NCBI GenBank assembly: GCA_017303615.1
Contig: JAFLCK010000009.1
Span: 1 to 64,000 of the forward strand
Reading direction: 5' to 3'
Length of the DNA: 64,000 bases
DNA from: Obscuribacter phosphatis_A
GTDB taxonomy: Bacteria > Cyanobacteriota > Vampirovibrionia > Obscuribacterales > Obscuribacteraceae
Positions 56,393 through 64,000 of the stretch are shown here, piece by piece. Made by a program: the position numbers and the translations under genes. Below the pieces are notes generated by a model, which had not been told where the DNA came from, made no database searches, and saw only the letters and a list, made by a program, of their open reading frames with translations. Within the stretch, counting starts at the first letter, position 1. Every line of letters starts with the position of its first letter.

Positions 56393-57294
56393 TGAAAACT
56401 CGCACCATTCTCATTATCTTTACAGTCTGCTTGATTGCTGCTATTCCTTTTGTCACCAAAGGTCACGAAGATACAGGACCGGCTTCAGTGCGTATCGTCA
56501 AAGACATCAATTACGAAGGTGGTACAAACCCCGCCCAAAGTCTCGATCTTTACTTGCCGACCGAAACCAAACCAAATAAGCTTTTGCCCCTGATTGTCTT
56601 CATCCATGGCGGCGCCTGGATTCAAGGAGACAAACAAGACAGCCCCGGAATTTTGATGGCCCAGCACGGCTTCGCCCTGGCCAGCATCAATTACAGACTT
56701 TCCACCGAAGCAATTTTCCCAGCCCAAATAGAAGACTGTCGAAAAGCTATCGCCTATCTGCGCAAAAACGGCAGCAAATGGGGCATCGACACCAACCGCA
56801 TCGGTGTTTGGGGAATTTCTGCCGGCGGACATCTGGCTTCACTTCTGGGCACGACCAATAGCGCTGAAAACAAAGAATCTTCGGTGGAGGCAGTCCTTAA
56901 TTGGTGCGGACTGAGCGATTTGATGACTGTTTCGGAACAGTCCGGTTCACGCACAAAAATAGACTGGGACGACAAAAACGGTCCGCTGGCTAAGTTTCTA
57001 GGCGGTCGCGAAACCGAGAAACCTGACTTAGCCAAAGCAGCCAGTCCAGTCAATTTCATCACCTCCGACGACCCACCCTTTCTAATCGTACATGGCGATA
57101 TCGATGATGTCGTTCCCTTCGCCCAGAGCCAGGAACTCTACGACAAACTAAAGGAGAAAGGCGTGCCCTGCCGCTTGATCAAAGTAAAAGGCGGCGGTCA
57201 TATCTTTGGCAACGATGAAGAATTCAAACATGCCATGCAGTTTTTTCAAAGCACCATAGTCAAAGGTCGCCGCGAATTTGTATTAGAAGACTGA
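56392..57294 (+). CDS. exported alpha/beta hydrolase (esterase-like)
   Basis: The 300-residue protein has a signal or anchor segment (about 5-22) and an alpha/beta-hydrolase fold of the BD-FAE/DUF-type esterase group: FIHGGAWIQGDK oxyanion motif, nucleophile in GISAGG, HGDIDDVVP and GGGHIFG for acid and base. It is likely an acyl- or feruloyl-type esterase outside the cytoplasm. The ATG overlaps the kinase stop (TGATG), which implies coupling with that kinase. It has a terminal run in common with no other gene. Confidence 0.85.
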   Translation: MKTRTILIIFTVCLIAAIPFVTKGHEDTGPASVRIVKDINYEGGTNPAQSLDLYLPTETKPNKLLPLIVFIHGGAWIQGDKQDSPGILMAQHGFALASINYRLSTEAIFPAQIEDCRKAIAYLRKNGSKWGIDTNRIGVWGISAGGHLASLLGTTNSAENKESSVEAVLNWCGLSDLMTVSEQSGSRTKIDWDDKNGPLAKFLGGRETEKPDLAKAASPVNFITSDDPPFLIVHGDIDDVVPFAQSQELYDKLKEKGVPCRLIKVKGGGHIFGNDEEFKHAMQFFQSTIVKGRREFVLED

Positions 57295-57352
57295 TTAGTC
57301 AAAATTTCCTAGTCTAGTCTGCTCTTAGCTTATTCTTCCATTTACTTGGTCT

Positions 57353-58501
57353 TTAACTGGCGACTTTCTTTGCTGCCTCCTCTCTCAGTTTCCGCACAGG
57401 CACAGTAAAGGAAGCAGGCTCTTTGCCAATCTTCAGGTCAAAGCGCAGCGCTGGTTCACCATTTACATTTTCTACAGTCATGCGCTCAGGGGTAATCGAC
57501 ATTGCCGTCTTCAGACCAAAAATAGACTTCTCCACCTGGGCCTTGATGCCGCTGATATTCTCAAGACCGACACTGTTGCCGCTTTTCAGACTGGCAGAAA
57601 CGATATTATCCAGTTCCAGGCCACTAACCGTTACTCCTAAATGTTTCAGTTCAGTGTTCAACTGCAACTGTCTTTTCTGCCCCGGCTTGCCACCATCAGT
57701 GGTTATATCTAATCTATCTTTGCCTTTTCTGTCTATACTCAAACCAAGATTTTCACCACGGTCTTGATAGAGACGCAAAGCCCCGGTCAGATCTTTAAAA
57801 TCACCATCTAAAACCTTATGCATAAAGTCATCGGGAGCAAAAACGTCTTTGCCCATGCGCACCGACTTGGTTATCTCTCTGCCCAAGACTCTAGCTGAGC
57901 CGGTCGAATCGACATAGCCGTTCTCACCAGGACGGATGGTCATCGACTGTGTGCGGCTATTGCGTACCCGCCCAAGCGGACCCTGTACATCGGTACTAAG
58001 ACCATTGATGTTATACAAACTCAAATTAACACCGTCGTTCTTTACATCAAAACTGACTTTCTCGTCGATGCGTGTGCGCAATGGTCTTTGCCTGCCGACC
58101 ATGACATTGGGCGCCGGGGCAGACAGTCCGTGTTCCAAATCAATGGACACATGCCTGCTGCCATCAGGGTTACGACTGACCTTTATCGATTCAATGTTAT
58201 CTAACTTGGCTATGCCTCTATTTAATTCGCCAATCGGATTGCTTAGTAATTCTTTTGGTAGTAAGTCGGTTGCTTTAGCCAAACCCGGCGGCAAATCAGA
58301 CTGACTAGTCGGCTTAACCGGCGGAGTCTCGCGCAAATAAGTAAGTACAGACTCTGAAAATGGCTGAGCGGCGCGATCTTGTACCGGCTCAATTTTGTCT
58401 TTGCTGTCGTTCTTAGGGTTGTCTCTACCATCTTGAGGCATAAAGTTCACCGGCACTTGAAAGAAAATCATCTCTTGCAGCTTAGGGGGCAATTGTTTCA
58501 A
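57353..58501 (-). CDS. hypothetical polar protein
   Basis: The 382-residue product has no signal peptide and no recognised motif. Its N-terminal 80 residues are polar and proline-rich. Residues about 95-360 look beta-rich with repeated strand-turn patterns (e.g. VSIDLEHGLS, LGVTVSGLELDN), possibly an LEA- or AsmA-like beta fold. The frame starts at TTG 58501 without a clear ribosome site; ATG 58471 and 58441 are alternatives. It converges with the esterase gene and is divergent from a sugar transporter. Confidence 0.65.
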   Translation of the reverse strand: MKQLPPKLQEMIFFQVPVNFMPQDGRDNPKNDSKDKIEPVQDRAAQPFSESVLTYLRETPPVKPTSQSDLPPGLAKATDLLPKELLSNPIGELNRGIAKLDNIESIKVSRNPDGSRHVSIDLEHGLSAPAPNVMVGRQRPLRTRIDEKVSFDVKNDGVNLSLYNINGLSTDVQGPLGRVRNSRTQSMTIRPGENGYVDSTGSARVLGREITKSVRMGKDVFAPDDFMHKVLDGDFKDLTGALRLYQDRGENLGLSIDRKGKDRLDITTDGGKPGQKRQLQLNTELKHLGVTVSGLELDNIVSASLKSGNSVGLENISGIKAQVEKSIFGLKTAMSITPERMTVENVNGEPALRFDLKIGKEPASFTVPVRKLREEAAKKVAS

Positions 58502-58531
58502 ACTGATTGCGCCGGCTCTCTTTTGCGGCCT

Positions 58532-58537
58532 TATAAT
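58532..58537 (+). promoter_or_regulatory. -10 box for the sugar transporter gene
   Basis: TATAAT lies 35 nt before the ATG at 58573, with a weak TTGCGC 19 nt upstream of it (58507-58512). A transcript from here would begin after the TTG at 58540, which supports the ATG 58573 start. Confidence 0.45.
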
Positions 58538-58572
58538 TCTTGCTACATATCTTATGTTTTTATGCGGTAAAT

Positions 58573-59925
58573 ATGACCAATAGCAGTTTCAATGGCTACT
58601 TACTAAAATGCTCGGTGGTGGGCGCCCTCGGCGGGCTGCTGTTCGGCTTCGATACGGCGGTTATTTCAGGTGCCACCCACTCTCTCACCGAGACTTTCAA
58701 ATTAAGCTCTTTCTGGCTGGGCACGACCGTAGCCAGTGCTCTATGGGGTACAGTTCTGAGCGCCATTTTCGCCGGTATGATTGGCGAAAAGCTTGGTGCC
58801 CGAGAGACCTTACGCATTACGGCCTTTCTCTATGTCGCTTCTGCTTTAGGCTGCGCCTTTGCCTGGGATCTACCTTCCTTGATATTCTTTCGCTTTCTAG
58901 GCGGACTGGGTATCGGCGGCTCTTCGGTACTAGGTCCGGTCTATATAGCCGAACTAGCCCCGGCAAATTGGCGCGGGCGACTGGTCGGACTCTTTCAAAT
59001 CAATATTGTCATCGGCATTTTGCTTGCCTATTTCAGCAATTATATGATTGGTCTTTTGCCCTTAGGCTTAAATGAATGGCGCTGGCAACTAGGCGTTTCA
59101 GGTATTCCCGCCCTTTTGTTCCTAGTCATGCTCTGGGGTATTCCCAGAAGCCCCCGCTGGCTGGTGGCCAAAGAGCATATAGAAGAAGCCCGCCAAGTCT
59201 TGCAGAAGACCAGCATGGGTGATGCCGAGGCGGAATTGCAAGCGATAGTGGCCGATGTCTCGCAAGAGAAAGCCAACAAAGAGGAGCGCCTTTTCACCAA
59301 AAGACATCGCTTTCCCATCTTTCTTGCCATCGCCACCGGTGCTTTCAACCAACTGACAGGCATCAATGCCATTCTCTATTATCTCAACGATATTTTTGCA
59401 CTTGCAGGCTATAACAAGCTTAGCGGCGGCATGCAAGCGGTGGTCATCGGCGCCACCAACTTAGTCTTCACCCTTTTGGCCATGGCGGTCATAGACAAAC
59501 TAGGGCGCAAACAGCTTTTGCTAATTGGTTCGGTGGGCATGTGCCTATGCCTGCTAGGCGTGGCGATAACAATGCAGAACAAAGCTCTTATGCAATCTTT
59601 GGTCTGGTATTTGATTGCCTATATCGGTTTCTTTGCTTTCTCACAAGGGGCTGTAATCTGGGTCTATATTAGCGAAGTTTTCCCGACCATGGTTCGCTCC
59701 CGCGGTCAAAGCCTGGGATGCTCCACACACTGGATCATGAACGCCCTCATCTCAGGCACCTTTCCCATGGTGGCGGAAGCCTCAGGCTCTCTGCCCTTCT
59801 ACTTCTTTTCGGCAATGATGCTTGTTCAGTTCCTGGTGGTCTTCTTTGTCTTCCCTGAAACTAAAGGTGTCACATTAGAACAAATGGAAGAGAAACTGGC
59901 AGCGGGTCGCAAAGAACATCAGTAA
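58573..59925 (+). CDS. sugar porter family MFS transporter
   Basis: The 450-residue protein has 12 membrane helices. Family motifs are GGLLFGFDTAVISGA in TM1, RLVGLFQINIVIGI in TM5 and PRSPRWLV after TM6, with GRKQLLLIGS in the second half and PETKGVTLEQME at the end. It imports a sugar or polyol with protons in the inner membrane; substrate is not shown. ATG 58573 is chosen from the promoter position. The longer TTG start at 58540 is likely upstream of transcription. Confidence 0.92.
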   Translation: MTNSSFNGYLLKCSVVGALGGLLFGFDTAVISGATHSLTETFKLSSFWLGTTVASALWGTVLSAIFAGMIGEKLGARETLRITAFLYVASALGCAFAWDLPSLIFFRFLGGLGIGGSSVLGPVYIAELAPANWRGRLVGLFQINIVIGILLAYFSNYMIGLLPLGLNEWRWQLGVSGIPALLFLVMLWGIPRSPRWLVAKEHIEEARQVLQKTSMGDAEAELQAIVADVSQEKANKEERLFTKRHRFPIFLAIATGAFNQLTGINAILYYLNDIFALAGYNKLSGGMQAVVIGATNLVFTLLAMAVIDKLGRKQLLLIGSVGMCLCLLGVAITMQNKALMQSLVWYLIAYIGFFAFSQGAVIWVYISEVFPTMVRSRGQSLGCSTHWIMNALISGTFPMVAEASGSLPFYFFSAMMLVQFLVVFFVFPETKGVTLEQMEEKLAAGRKEHQ

Positions 59926-60002
59926 AATTTCTCTCCCACCGCTTTTTCGGTCCAACAGCTTGGGTATATAAGACTCAGCTTTTGTCTTAAGTGGAGCCCG
60001 AC

Positions 60003-61079
60003 TTGAACCCAGTCGTCACTGTCAGCCAGACCGAACTATTCGACTTTCTGCTCAACGTAGCTGTTTGTCGCCCCGTTTTCATCTGGGGACCGCCTGGCAT
60101 AGGCAAGTCTTCCATCGTTCAGCAGTTTGCCCAATCTGTGGGTTTGCCTTGCGTTTCGCTCTTGGGCAGCCAGCTCGCCCCCGAAGACATAATCGGCGTA
60201 CCGCAGATAATAGACTCTGTCAGCCGTTTCTGTCCGCCATCGATGATAGCCAGAAGCGATCCTTATTGTCTCTTTCTCGATGAACTTAATGCCTGCTCTC
60301 ATGAAGTGCAGAAAGCCTTTTACAGCCTAATTCACGAAAAGCGCATCGGCGAATACCAACTGCCGGAAGGTTCGATTGTCATCGGCGCCGGCAATCGCTC
60401 TCAAGACAGCGCCATTGTCAAACCAATGTCTTCAGCTCTGATGAATCGATTGGTACATGTACATTTACGAGTGGCACACCGTGACTGGCTCGACTGGGCC
60501 CTAAAGAGCAGTATACACTCGCTGGTGGTGGAATATATTCAGATGCGCCCAGACCAGCTTTGGACCCAACCACCTAAACATGAAGAACCATTTTCTACGC
60601 CGCGCTCCTGGCATATGCTCAGCGACGCCCTGCATGAATACGGGGACAAATTAGACGATAAGGTCATCGAATTGCTTGCCTATGGCTGCCTGTCGCCGCA
60701 ACACGCCACCCAGTTTAAGGCATTCAACAAACAAGTGAAGAATCGCTTCAAACTAAGCGCAATCTTGTCGGGAGATATAAAGTGGCCGGCTGAAGCCGAA
60801 GACCGAGACCTACTCTACTTTCTAGCCCAATCTTTTCGCACTCAACTTCTACGAGAACTGCCTACCGAAAAGGAAGCAATTACCGGAAGACACAGGGAAT
60901 TCGCCCATACCGCCAAAGCTCTCCTGAAAGATCTTTCGGTAATTAGTCTGGAAATAGCCCAGATGGTTGTAGCCGAAGACGAAACCGGCAAGACCTTGCC
61001 ACCTTGGTTTCTCGTCGAAGTGGTGAGAGACCTCCCTCGCCTAGTGGAGAGGAAAGATGGCGCCCAAAGCAAAACCTAA
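60003..61079 (+). CDS. MoxR-type AAA ATPase
   Basis: A 358-residue ATPase from TTG 60003, or 362 from GTG 59991. WGPPGIGKSS is the Walker A motif, LFLDELN the Walker B and GAGNRSQ the sensor 1. The rest is a helical lid. MoxR ATPases work as chaperones with VWA-domain partners that load metals or assemble enzymes. The partner gene overlaps its end by 23 nt. The GTG start has no ribosome site; TTG 60003 has GGAG 6 nt upstream. Confidence 0.88.
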   Translation: MNPVVTVSQTELFDFLLNVAVCRPVFIWGPPGIGKSSIVQQFAQSVGLPCVSLLGSQLAPEDIIGVPQIIDSVSRFCPPSMIARSDPYCLFLDELNACSHEVQKAFYSLIHEKRIGEYQLPEGSIVIGAGNRSQDSAIVKPMSSALMNRLVHVHLRVAHRDWLDWALKSSIHSLVVEYIQMRPDQLWTQPPKHEEPFSTPRSWHMLSDALHEYGDKLDDKVIELLAYGCLSPQHATQFKAFNKQVKNRFKLSAILSGDIKWPAEAEDRDLLYFLAQSFRTQLLRELPTEKEAITGRHREFAHTAKALLKDLSVISLEIAQMVVAEDETGKTLPPWFLVEVVRDLPRLVERKDGAQSKT

Positions 61080-62880
61080 GAATCTTCCTAATCCGGCGGA
61101 AGCTGCACTTTTAGAGGGCTGGCAGAGGTTGAAGAAGCATCCACTGTTTGCACCGCTCGCTGCCTCGGTTTATCTGTGCAACAGCAAAGGTAACAATAAC
61201 ATTTGTCCGCCGAACGGCTATGTTGTCGCCACCGCCGGCGGTACACTTTACTGCCATCCGACGAGGCGAGCCGAGACTCAAACCTGGACCTATGTGCTGG
61301 CCCATGCCCTCTTGCATCTAGGTTTTGGACATTTAAAGGCAGTTTCACACGAAAGAGAATGGAATGCCGCTTGCTGCGCCTTTGTCACCCGTTTTCTCAA
61401 AGACTTAAAGCTGGGACAACCGCCCGAATATGCCTGCGGACAATTTGAACTTCCAGCCACAAACGAAGAAGCACTTTACCGAATTTTTTGCGAACAAGGA
61501 ATAGCTGCAGACCTGAGCGGGCTCGGCACGGCCGGTGGCAACCACTGCGACTTTCAAGGCATAGCTTCGGCGCCGCTTGGATACTGCGGACAGTACAGCA
61601 GCAAAACCTATGAAGAATTGCTAGGCGAGGGACTAATGGACGCTGTAACCAGCGCCGTCAACGTCGCCGGTGGCCTGGAACCCTATCTAGGCGCCTCAGA
61701 AAAATTGCACACTGCCGCGCAGCAAGCACGCTCATGGTTTATCAGCTCCTATCCACTCTTAGGAGCCATGGCCGCCGCCTTCAATATAATTGAAGATGCT
61801 GCCATTTGTCAGCGCCTCAATATCTCAGTAGCGGCAGTCGATTCCGAAGCCAAAGAAATTTATTTCAATCCTCAGGCCAAACTAAATGAAGCCCAAGCTC
61901 GTTTCGTTATCGCCCACGAACTCTTGCATGTGGGACTGCAACACGAGTCTCGTCTGCAAGGGCGAGACCCTTATCTTTGGAATGTAGCGTGCGACTATGT
62001 GATCAACGGTTGGTTGGTAGAAATGGGAATAGGCGAATTTCCAGCGCTAGGCGGTCTTCATGACAGTTCACTGAAAGGGCAATCAGCCGAATCGGTCTAT
62101 CTGCTTATCTGCAAGAACTTGCGGCAATATCGCAAACTGGCTACTCTGCGGGGCATAGACAGCTGCGATATGATACGCCGCGATTGCGGCGACTACTCTT
62201 ATTCTTCAAGGGGCACCGAACTAGACGAATTCTATCGAAGATGTTTAGCCCAAGGTCTCAGTTATCATCGACAAATGGCTAGAGGACTTTTGCCTGCCGG
62301 ACTTATCGAAGAAATTGAAGGTTTGAGTCAGCCACCAATTCCCTGGGACGTAGAACTGGCGCAATGGTTCGACCTGTTCTTCGCCCCGCTGCAGAAAAGA
62401 CGCACCTTTGCCAGGCCTAGTAGGCGCCAGGCCAGCTGCCCCGATATTCCAAGACCACGCCATGTACCAGAAGAAACCCTTCTAGACGGCAGAACCTTTG
62501 CCGTCTTGCTCGATACTTCCGGCTCAATGGATCGCAAGGTTCTTGCCAAAGCTCTAGGTGCAATCGCCAGCTATAGCATATCTAGAGATGTACCAAGGGT
62601 GCGATTGATTTTCTGCGATGCCACCACCTATGATGAGGGTTATGTAGCAGCAGAGTCCATTGCCCAGCGTCTCAGGGTGCGGGGACGTGGCGGTACCATA
62701 TTGCAGCCGGGCATAGACCTAATTGAAAGGTTGGAAGACTTCCCAAAGAAGGGCCCGATTCTAATAATCACCGACGGTTTCTGCGACAACCTAATTGTCA
62801 AACGCGAACATGCCTATCTTTTGCCGCAAGGACGATATCTACCCTTCAAGGCTCGGGGTCCGGTCTTTCGCATTTCCTAA
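61057..62880 (+). CDS. VWA protein with duplicated metallopeptidase-like domain
   Basis: The 607-residue protein belongs to the DUF2201/COG3864 group. Residues about 20-135 and 225-330 are two related domains. The second has the zincin motif HELLHVGLQH (287-296, HExxHxxxxH). The first has HALLHLGFGH at the same spacing (83-92) but Ala in place of Glu. WNAAC and WNVACD follow each. A VWA domain closes the protein (about 495-600), with MIDAS motif DTSGSMD. It overlaps the MoxR gene by 23 nt and probably forms one complex with it. Confidence 0.88.
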   Translation: MAPKAKPKNLPNPAEAALLEGWQRLKKHPLFAPLAASVYLCNSKGNNNICPPNGYVVATAGGTLYCHPTRRAETQTWTYVLAHALLHLGFGHLKAVSHEREWNAACCAFVTRFLKDLKLGQPPEYACGQFELPATNEEALYRIFCEQGIAADLSGLGTAGGNHCDFQGIASAPLGYCGQYSSKTYEELLGEGLMDAVTSAVNVAGGLEPYLGASEKLHTAAQQARSWFISSYPLLGAMAAAFNIIEDAAICQRLNISVAAVDSEAKEIYFNPQAKLNEAQARFVIAHELLHVGLQHESRLQGRDPYLWNVACDYVINGWLVEMGIGEFPALGGLHDSSLKGQSAESVYLLICKNLRQYRKLATLRGIDSCDMIRRDCGDYSYSSRGTELDEFYRRCLAQGLSYHRQMARGLLPAGLIEEIEGLSQPPIPWDVELAQWFDLFFAPLQKRRTFARPSRRQASCPDIPRPRHVPEETLLDGRTFAVLLDTSGSMDRKVLAKALGAIASYSISRDVPRVRLIFCDATTYDEGYVAAESIAQRLRVRGRGGTILQPGIDLIERLEDFPKKGPILIITDGFCDNLIVKREHAYLLPQGRYLPFKARGPVFRIS

Positions 62881-62891
62881 AGGCAATCGCT

Positions 62892-64000
62892 TCAATAACG
62901 AGTAAATTTGATGAGCCCCTGACTCTCATCAATTTCAAAATGCCAATCGCCTAAAAAATCACGCCCAAGCAAACATGTGCCGCTCTGGACGGCATCGGTT
63001 ATAGCCACTGGCATAGCGCTTCTTTCAATCGGTCCAAGTTTCAAATCTACCTGGCTGACGCCCACAGGTGTACTGCCGACCACGCCGCTCATGACGGCAC
63101 CTGAAACCTGCTGCACCGATAAACCCAGTTGCTTGGCCATCGTGGCATTGATAAGTGATACTTCCGCCCCAGTATCAAAAACAAAGTCGAGAGTGCGGCC
63201 ATTCACCTGCACGGCTACAATAAAGGAACGGCCACTTCTCTTGAAGGGCACTTGATAGACATAGCGACCGCTCTTATCTACAACCATACTCGCGGCCGCG
63301 ACCGGAGCTTTAGAAGCGGCAGAATTTGCGGGCTGTTCTTTTCGAGCTAAGACAATAGCATTACCGGCGGTATCAATTCTATAGACGTAACCTTCAAAGA
63401 ACTGCTGCCCCAGTATGGCTGTATTGACACCGACATCAGCCACCATGATTGGGAAATTGCTCTTTTCAATGCTGCCGACCTTCAAGCGCCCTTTAAAGAC
63501 CCAAGCCGGTAGGGCGTCGGCGCCGCCGACTCCATACAAAAGCGAATTAGGTTTACCGGTTGGAGCGGACAGCCCAAGTCGCTTGAGAATCTTGAGCGGC
63601 AAGAAACAAAGCTCGGCACCGGTATCTACCAAAAGCGAGCAGGCATGACCATCTACACTGCCTTCTACATACATGCCGCTGCCCTGACGGCGAAAGGGCA
63701 CCCAAGTTTCCCGTGGCAGACTGCCGGTGCCCGGCCAGACAATGGCTGCCTGGTTGGCGGCAGTCAGCCTGGAAACTTCACTCAAAGTGGTGCGGGCAAG
63801 CTTGCCCACTTCCTCTGAGGGGAAGCGGCTTGCCGTCAAGCGCAGGTAGGAAAGTGCTCTCTCCTTGTCACCCAGCTCTCTATAGCAAATGGCACTAAAA
63901 TAATAGGCATAGGCGTTGCCGGGATCATGCTTTAGCGAGGCTTGAAAGCATTCAAGCGCCTTTTCGTACTTAGACTCTTTCAAGCACTTTATGCCCACCT
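62892..64000 (-). CDS. TPR protein with two retropepsin-like aspartic protease domains (runs off window)
   Basis: The frame runs past the window end, so the N-terminus may be missing. About 368 residues are visible: a TPR-like pair (about 1-50), then two aspartyl protease domains (about 90-215 and 245-365). Each has the catalytic DTGAE (LLVDTGAELCFLP; FVFDTGAEVSLIN), a flap-like loop, and a closing LLG/ILG motif. Retropepsin-like domains usually work as dimers; here two halves are fused in one chain. Convergent with the VWA gene. Confidence 0.85.
   Translation of the reverse strand, partial: VGIKCLKESKYEKALECFQASLKHDPGNAYAYYFSAICYRELGDKERALSYLRLTASRFPSEEVGKLARTTLSEVSRLTAANQAAIVWPGTGSLPRETWVPFRRQGSGMYVEGSVDGHACSLLVDTGAELCFLPLKILKRLGLSAPTGKPNSLLYGVGGADALPAWVFKGRLKVGSIEKSNFPIMVADVGVNTAILGQQFFEGYVYRIDTAGNAIVLARKEQPANSAASKAPVAAASMVVDKSGRYVYQVPFKRSGRSFIVAVQVNGRTLDFVFDTGAEVSLINATMAKQLGLSVQQVSGAVMSGVVGSTPVGVSQVDLKLGPIERSAMPVAITDAVQSGTCLLGRDFLGDWHFEIDESQGLIKFTRY

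Overview
The window looks like a chromosomal segment of a Gram-negative, non-photosynthetic bacterium with roughly balanced base composition and ordinary Shine-Dalgarno use, with frequent GTG and TTG starts. A CBS-less GuaB3-type IMP dehydrogenase homologue (a family of cyanobacteria and actinobacteria), an RND metal pump, Hanks-type kinases with C-terminal leucine-rich regions, a caspase-like protease and the absence of photosynthesis genes suggest a cyanobacterial sister lineage such as Melainabacteria/Vampirovibrionia (Obscuribacterales). That placement is inference from gene content. The 23S and 5S genes here would allow a direct test.

Layout. 1-6.7 kb: end of a secreted protein gene with its promoter, an AnmK-YkgJ pair, GuaB3, an HtrA protease and a deoxyribonucleotidase. 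6.8-10.4 kb: a DeoR-type regulator, then a 649-aa protein with a possible papain-like core and a small partner. 10.4-15.0 kb: LarB and LarE (nickel-pincer cofactor) behind a FlaA1/CapD-type sugar dehydratase and a rhomboid-like membrane protein. 15.1-23.1 kb: leuS, divergent from tyrS, two small proteins and a CzcA pump. 23.0-28.7 kb: a minus-strand run of a redoxin, two large multi-span membrane proteins and a membrane-anchored protein. 28.9-34.3 kb: tRNA-Ala(CGC), an orphan OmpR-type regulator and two tandem Ser/Thr kinases with extracytoplasmic LRR-like tails.

34.4-38.35 kb holds tRNA-Ile(GAU), tRNA-Ala(UGC), 23S and 5S rRNA with a promoter in front, a near-perfect 24-bp processing stalk around 23S and a strong terminator. 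The 16S gene is not upstream: a protein kinase gene on the other strand occupies that place, so the operon is split. 38.4-44.4 kb carries an alpha/beta hydrolase, a caspase-like protease with two BamE/SmpA-like repeats, a serine beta-lactamase-like hydrolase and a flavin reductase. 44.4-50.0 kb carries a sparse stretch, an orphan small protein, a TPR protein, a LOG-domain protein with a 400-residue N-terminal extension and a degenerate exonuclease-BRCT protein. 50.1-64 kb carries a hybrid sensor kinase, FabH, two small proteins, a kinase translationally coupled to an esterase, a hypothetical protein, a sugar transporter, a MoxR ATPase with a VWA/metallopeptidase partner and a TPR protein with two retropepsin-like domains.

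Most genes are housekeeping or signalling genes. No insertion sequence, phage, CRISPR array or transposase was seen. The unusual items are the split rRNA operon, several domain fusions, three apparently inactive enzyme homologues, and palindromes with a 2-nt centre next to several starts.
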